Shown: positions 60,717 through 64,000 of the stretch, in pieces
Position numbering within the stretch: position 1 is the stretch's first letter
Layout of the letters: every line of letters starts with the position of its first letter
Assembly: GCF_019355935.1 (NCBI RefSeq)
Contig: NZ_CP079925.1
Location: forward strand, 620,001-684,000
Origin: Comamonas sp. Y33R10-2
GTDB lineage: Bacteria; Pseudomonadota; Gammaproteobacteria; Burkholderiales; Burkholderiaceae_C
Direction of reading: 5' to 3'
Length of the DNA stretch: 64,000 bases
The notes under the pieces: generated by a model
The model's database searches: none
Seen by the model: the letters and a program-made list of their open reading frames with translations, nothing else
Told to the model about the DNA's origin: nothing
Position numbers and translations under genes: made by a program

Positions 60717-61772
60717 ATGAAAGCGTTTGCCGCTACGTTAACCACTATCGCCCTGGCTGCTGCCAGCCTGTCGGCTCAGGCCCAAAGCTCGGTGCAGCTG
60801 ACCGGCACTATTGACTCTTATGCAGGCTCCGTGAAGCTGGCTGGCCAAGAGCGCGTGGCCTCCGTTGGCTCAGGTGGTATGACGACTTCTTGGTGGGGCA
60901 TCAAGGGTACGGAAGATCTGGGTGGCGGCCTGAAAGCTGATTTCAATATCACCAGCTTTTTCCGTGGGGATACCGGCGCCCCCGGTCGTTTTGATGCTGA
61001 CCCCTTCTTCTCGCGTGATGCCAACGTGGGCCTGAGCGGTGGTTTTGGCCGCGTGAGCCTGGGCCGTGGCCTGGCCCCCAATTTCTTGCCTACCGTGATG
61101 ACGAACCCGTTTGGTGATTCGTTCACAGTTTCCCCGTTGGTGTTGCATGCCAATATGAATGCACCTGGTTGGAGTGCAAACAACCAAACCACAGCATCTA
61201 ACACGGGTTGGAGCAACCAGATTCTGTACTCCACACCTAGCTTTGGTGGTCTCAAGGCCAATGTGCATTACCAACTGGGCGAGCAGTCCAGCTCGGGTAA
61301 CAAGGGCAAGAAGAATGTGGGTCTGAACCTGATGTACTCAGGTGGCCCTTTGAGCCTGACAGCTTTTTATGAGCGCGCTCAGATCAGCAATCCGGTGGCT
61401 CCGGCCATTGTGATCCCCACTAAGTCCAACTGGATGCTGGGCGGCAGCTATGACTTCAGCGTGGTCAAGCTGTATGCGACCTATGGTCAAGCCAAGATCA
61501 ACGATCAAAAACGCGAAAACACTACTTACTCGCTGGGTCTGGATGTTCCAGTCAGCGGCACAGCAGGCACCGTCAAGGCTGCGGCTGCCCGCACCAAGGC
61601 AGAAGTGGGTGGCTTTAATGCCGGTACGCGCACCACCTTTAGCGTGGGCTATGACCACTTCCTGTCCAAGCGTACCGATGTCTATGCCGTGGCCATGTAT
61701 GACCGCGTGAGCATGAACATTCCTAACAAGTCTGGCACGAGCGTGATTGTGGGCGTTCGCCACCGCTTCTAA
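60717..61772 (+). CDS. Gram-negative general porin
   Basis: An outer-membrane porin, 351 residues. The signal peptide ends near SAQAQ; the mature N-terminus is SSVQLTGTIDSYAGSVK, then TTSWWGIKGTEDLGGGLKADFNI, GFGRVSLGRGLAPNF and the closing FLSKRTDVYAVAMYDRVS...RHRF with terminal Phe. AGAGAGGGAA precedes the ATG at 60717. The upstream palindrome suggests regulation by a GntR-type protein. It is followed by a convergent Bug receptor, so the two are separate transcripts, but the pair may serve uptake of the same compound. Confidence 0.92.
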   Translation: MKAFAATLTTIALAAASLSAQAQSSVQLTGTIDSYAGSVKLAGQERVASVGSGGMTTSWWGIKGTEDLGGGLKADFNITSFFRGDTGAPGRFDADPFFSRDANVGLSGGFGRVSLGRGLAPNFLPTVMTNPFGDSFTVSPLVLHANMNAPGWSANNQTTASNTGWSNQILYSTPSFGGLKANVHYQLGEQSSSGNKGKKNVGLNLMYSGGPLSLTAFYERAQISNPVAPAIVIPTKSNWMLGGSYDFSVVKLYATYGQAKINDQKRENTTYSLGLDVPVSGTAGTVKAAAARTKAEVGGFNAGTRTTFSVGYDHFLSKRTDVYAVAMYDRVSMNIPNKSGTSVIVGVRHRF

Positions 61773-61810
61773 GCTGTTGGTGGTCTCAAGGTGCATTTGA
61801 TGCACCTGTC

Positions 61811-61849
61811 AAAAAAGCCTCGCTGGGTGTCAACCAGCGAGGCTTTTTT
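61811..61849. terminator. Bidirectional terminator between porin and Bug receptor
   Basis: AAAAAAGCCTCGCTGG / CCAGCGAGGCTTTTTT with a 7-nt loop. Confidence 0.92.
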
Positions 61850-61866
61850 GTGGGGAGATGTGAAGC

Positions 61867-62835
61867 TTAGTCTTCCATCTTCAGGTTCTGCTTTTGCACC
61901 ACATTTTTGTAGACCGCCAGCTCTTCAGCCATTTGCTTGGCAAAGGCTTCTGGGGTGTCGGCCATGATGATGGAGCCGCTTTCCTCGATGCGTTTTTTCA
62001 CAGCAGGGTCTTGCACGGCTTTGCGCACTGCGGCGTTGATCTTGTCAACGATTTCCTTGGGCAGGTTCTTGGGGCCGACGATGCCGTAATACGCCATGCG
62101 GTTGACTTGAGGCAGGCCCATTTCCTTGAAGGTGGGCACATCAGGCAGAGCTGCCAAACGCTGGGGAGCTGCGACGACTATAGCGGTCAGGCGCTTTTCC
62201 TTGACGAAGGGCAGGGTGGAGGGCAGGTTGTCAAAAATCAGCGGCACTTGACCGGCCACCGCATCGTTGAGTGCAGGGCCCGAGCCACGGTAGGGCACGT
62301 GCGTGGCATCGGTCTTGGTTTCCAGCTTGAACATTTCCATCATCAGGTGAGTGATGGAGCCTTGACCGGGCGATGCGTAAGAGTACTTGCTGGGATTGGC
62401 CTTGAGCTCGGCCAGAAAGCTCTTGTAATCCTTGCCTGCAAACTTTGGGTTGGCAGCAATGATGTTGGGCGTGGCGGCGATGTTCACGATGGGCGTGAAA
62501 TCAGTAGCAACGTTGTAGCTGATTTTGGGGTTGATGGCTGGATTGGTGGCCGTGGTGGACACGGTGGCAATACCGAGGCTATAGCCATCAGCCTTGGCGC
62601 GTGCGGTTTCAGCCGCGCCAATGGTGCCGCCGCCACCGCCCTTGTTTTCGACCACAACGGACTGGCCCAGTTCGCGGCTCAGGGGTTCTGCGATGACGCG
62701 GGCAATCAGGTCGGTAGTGCCGCCAGCGGCAAAGGGAACCAGTAAACGGATGGGCTTGTTGGGGTAGGCGTTTTGAGCCTGTGCTGCACCGCAGAGTGCG
62801 AGAGTTGCCAGAACGGTGGCGGTGATTTTGAACAT
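61867..62835 (-). CDS. Bug/TctC-family periplasmic solute receptor
   Basis: A 322-residue receptor. The signal ends near GAAQAQ; the mature part is YPNKPIRLLVPFAAGGTTDL, NKGGGGGTIGAAETARA, THVPYRGSGPALNDAVAGQ and VPTFKEMGLPQVNRMAYYGI. It is clearly the closest relative of the receptor at 16108-17088 (whole motifs shared, similar throughout). AAGGAGA precedes the ATG. It lies 138 bp downstream of a CoA-transferase gene on the same strand, which suggests uptake of an acid later activated as a CoA ester. Confidence 0.92.
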   Translation of the reverse strand: MFKITATVLATLALCGAAQAQNAYPNKPIRLLVPFAAGGTTDLIARVIAEPLSRELGQSVVVENKGGGGGTIGAAETARAKADGYSLGIATVSTTATNPAINPKISYNVATDFTPIVNIAATPNIIAANPKFAGKDYKSFLAELKANPSKYSYASPGQGSITHLMMEMFKLETKTDATHVPYRGSGPALNDAVAGQVPLIFDNLPSTLPFVKEKRLTAIVVAAPQRLAALPDVPTFKEMGLPQVNRMAYYGIVGPKNLPKEIVDKINAAVRKAVQDPAVKKRIEESGSIIMADTPEAFAKQMAEELAVYKNVVQKQNLKMED

Positions 62836-62973
62836 ATCAGTCTCCTTGGGATTTGCGATGTGCAGTGCGCTGCTTTTGGTAGCGGTTTGCGGTTTTCGGG
62901 GCTTTTGCCCTCTGTTGTTGGGGTTGAATGTTGGGTACGGAGTGTCGTGCAGAGCGTTCTATGGCGTCTGGGG

Positions 62974-64000
62974 TCAAACCACGTTTTGGGTGCGCAGCGC
63001 GGCTATAGCCTGCTGATCTAGTCCCAACTCACGCAGCACCTCATCGGTGTGCTGGCCCAGCGTTGGCGGTGCGCTGCGGTACGTAATAGGGGTGGCGGAA
63101 AGGCGCATGGGGTTGGCGACAGTGGCGATGCGGCCAATGCCGTCCCCCGCATTGCGCGGCAGGCTTTTTAAAATGCCGCGGGCTTTGACTTGCGGGTCTT
63201 CAAACGCCTCGGCAATGGTGTTGATGGGGCCGCAGGGCACGGCCTTGTCTTCCAGCAGGGCAATCCAGTCGAGGGTGCTGCGCGTCAGCATCACGGGCTT
63301 CATCAAGCCCAGCAGTGCGGCGCGGTTATGCACGCGGGCGGTATTGGTGGTGAAGCGCGCGTCTTGCGCCCAGCCGGGCTGGTCAATGGCTGCGCAAAAA
63401 CGGGCGAACTGGCCGTCGTTGCCAATGGCCAGCAGCACATTGCCGTCTAGCGTCGAAAAATCTTGATAGGGCGCGAGGCTGGGGTGAATATTGCCGGCGC
63501 GCCCGGGTGTCCGGCCGGTCGCCAGAAAGCCAGAAGCCTGATTGGCCAGCACGGCCATGCCTACATCGAGCAGTGCCATGTCGATGAACTGGCCTTGGCC
63601 CGATGCATGACGAGCATTGAGCGCGGCAAGAATCGCGTTGCTGGCATACAGACCGGTAAATACGTCGATGACCGCTACGCCCACCTTCAAGGGGCCGCCG
63701 CCGGGCTCGCTGTCTTCGTGGCCGGTAATGCTCATCAGGCCGCACATGGCTTGCACCATGAGGTCGTAGCCTGCGCGCTCGGCGTAAGGGCCGTCCTGGC
63801 CGAAGCCGGTAATGGAGCAGTAAACCAGACGAGGGTTCAGTGCCTTCAGGCTGTCGTAGTCCAGCCCATATTGCTTGAGACCGCCGGTCTTGAAGTTCTC
63901 CACCACTACATCGGCCTCTTGCGCCATGCGCAGCAGCAGGGCTTGGCCTTCGGGGTGTCCCATGTCTACGGTCAGGCTGCGCTTGTTGCGGTTGCAGGCG
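62974..64000 (-). CDS. CaiB/BaiF-type CoA-transferase (N-terminus beyond the window)
   Basis: A class III CoA-transferase that moves CoA between acyl donors and a free acid. The frame is open through base 64000: residues before the first visible Met read ACNRNKRSLTVD, which is the conserved N-terminal region of the family, so this Met is internal and about 40-50 residues are missing. Motifs: DVVVENFKTGGL, LVYCSITGFGQDGPYAERAGYD, GQGQFIDMALLD with the catalytic Asp, LAIGNDGQFARFC and VPCGPINTIAEAFEDPQV. The acid substrate cannot be told; the neighbouring Bug receptor is a likely partner. Confidence 0.92.
   Translation of the reverse strand, partial: ACNRNKRSLTVDMGHPEGQALLLRMAQEADVVVENFKTGGLKQYGLDYDSLKALNPRLVYCSITGFGQDGPYAERAGYDLMVQAMCGLMSITGHEDSEPGGGPLKVGVAVIDVFTGLYASNAILAALNARHASGQGQFIDMALLDVGMAVLANQASGFLATGRTPGRAGNIHPSLAPYQDFSTLDGNVLLAIGNDGQFARFCAAIDQPGWAQDARFTTNTARVHNRAALLGLMKPVMLTRSTLDWIALLEDKAVPCGPINTIAEAFEDPQVKARGILKSLPRNAGDGIGRIATVANPMRLSATPITYRSAPPTLGQHTDEVLRELGLDQQAIAALRTQNVV

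Overview
This is a gene-dense chromosomal stretch from a betaproteobacterium, most likely Comamonas or a close relative in the Comamonadaceae. Support for this: four solitary Bug/TctC-type solute receptors, two Comamonadaceae-type general porins, the argD-argF / DUF3579 / rpsT / murJ neighbourhood, the hda / HAD / pcnB / folK order, an MutL with a long Ala/Pro/Gln linker, and short palindromic repeats containing ATAGC...GCTAT motifs that I associate with this family. I see no prophage, CRISPR array, complete insertion sequence or rRNA operon. One tRNA gene (Ser, anticodon TGA) and one FMN riboswitch are present. Both window edges cut genes: an MFS transporter on the left and a CoA-transferase on the right.

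Layout. 1-5.6 kb: MFS efflux pump (partial), alpha/beta hydrolase, an unusual two-domain methylglyoxal synthase, two small periplasmic proteins, a porin and a cysteine-rich unknown. 6-15.9 kb: gdhA, mutL, OsmB-like lipoprotein, dedA, amiC-tsaE, queG, AEC transporter. 16-25.9 kb: Bug receptor, CsbD, diguanylate cyclase, xerD, molybdopterin-domain protein, second Bug receptor, a tandem pair of EAL-HDOD proteins and a DUF455 ferritin-like protein. 25.9-30.4 kb: gamma carbonic anhydrase, hslO, tRNA-Ser and maeB.

30.4-36.9 kb is a purine/ureide catabolism cluster built around a GntR regulator. On the minus strand are GntR, puuE, a uraD-allC fusion and an M20 deacylase, with 4-nt overlaps at two of the three junctions. 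Behind them sits the 41-codon 3' remnant of an NCS2 nucleobase permease. Divergently on the plus strand are hyi and uraH. Together they would take 5-hydroxyisourate to S-allantoin (UraH, UraD), allantoate (PuuE), ureidoglycine/ureidoglycolate (AllC domain) and glyoxylate, with Hyi acting at hydroxypyruvate/tartronate semialdehyde. Urate oxidation is not encoded in the window.

37-51.6 kb is mostly housekeeping: DoxX, SYLF lipoprotein, YkgJ, argF/argD, DUF3579, rpsT, murJ, SirB1-like, AI-2E-family permease, purM, hda, HAD phosphatase, pcnB and folK. 51.7-64 kb: Bug receptor, ferredoxin-reductase, SDR, DUF4124, an Arg/Gln-rich lipoprotein, FMN riboswitch with a type-2 lumazine synthase (ribH2), LivK-type receptor, sugar-efflux MFS, a 264-bp structured repeat with terminal inverted repeats, a perfect GntR-type palindrome, a porin, another Bug receptor and the CoA-transferase.

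The items most worth a second look are the tandem methylglyoxal synthase, the permease remnant in the ureide cluster, the repeat element with matching ends at 60.4 and 19.2 kb, and the two TTGTATACAA palindromes. I do not see a clearly new multi-gene system.
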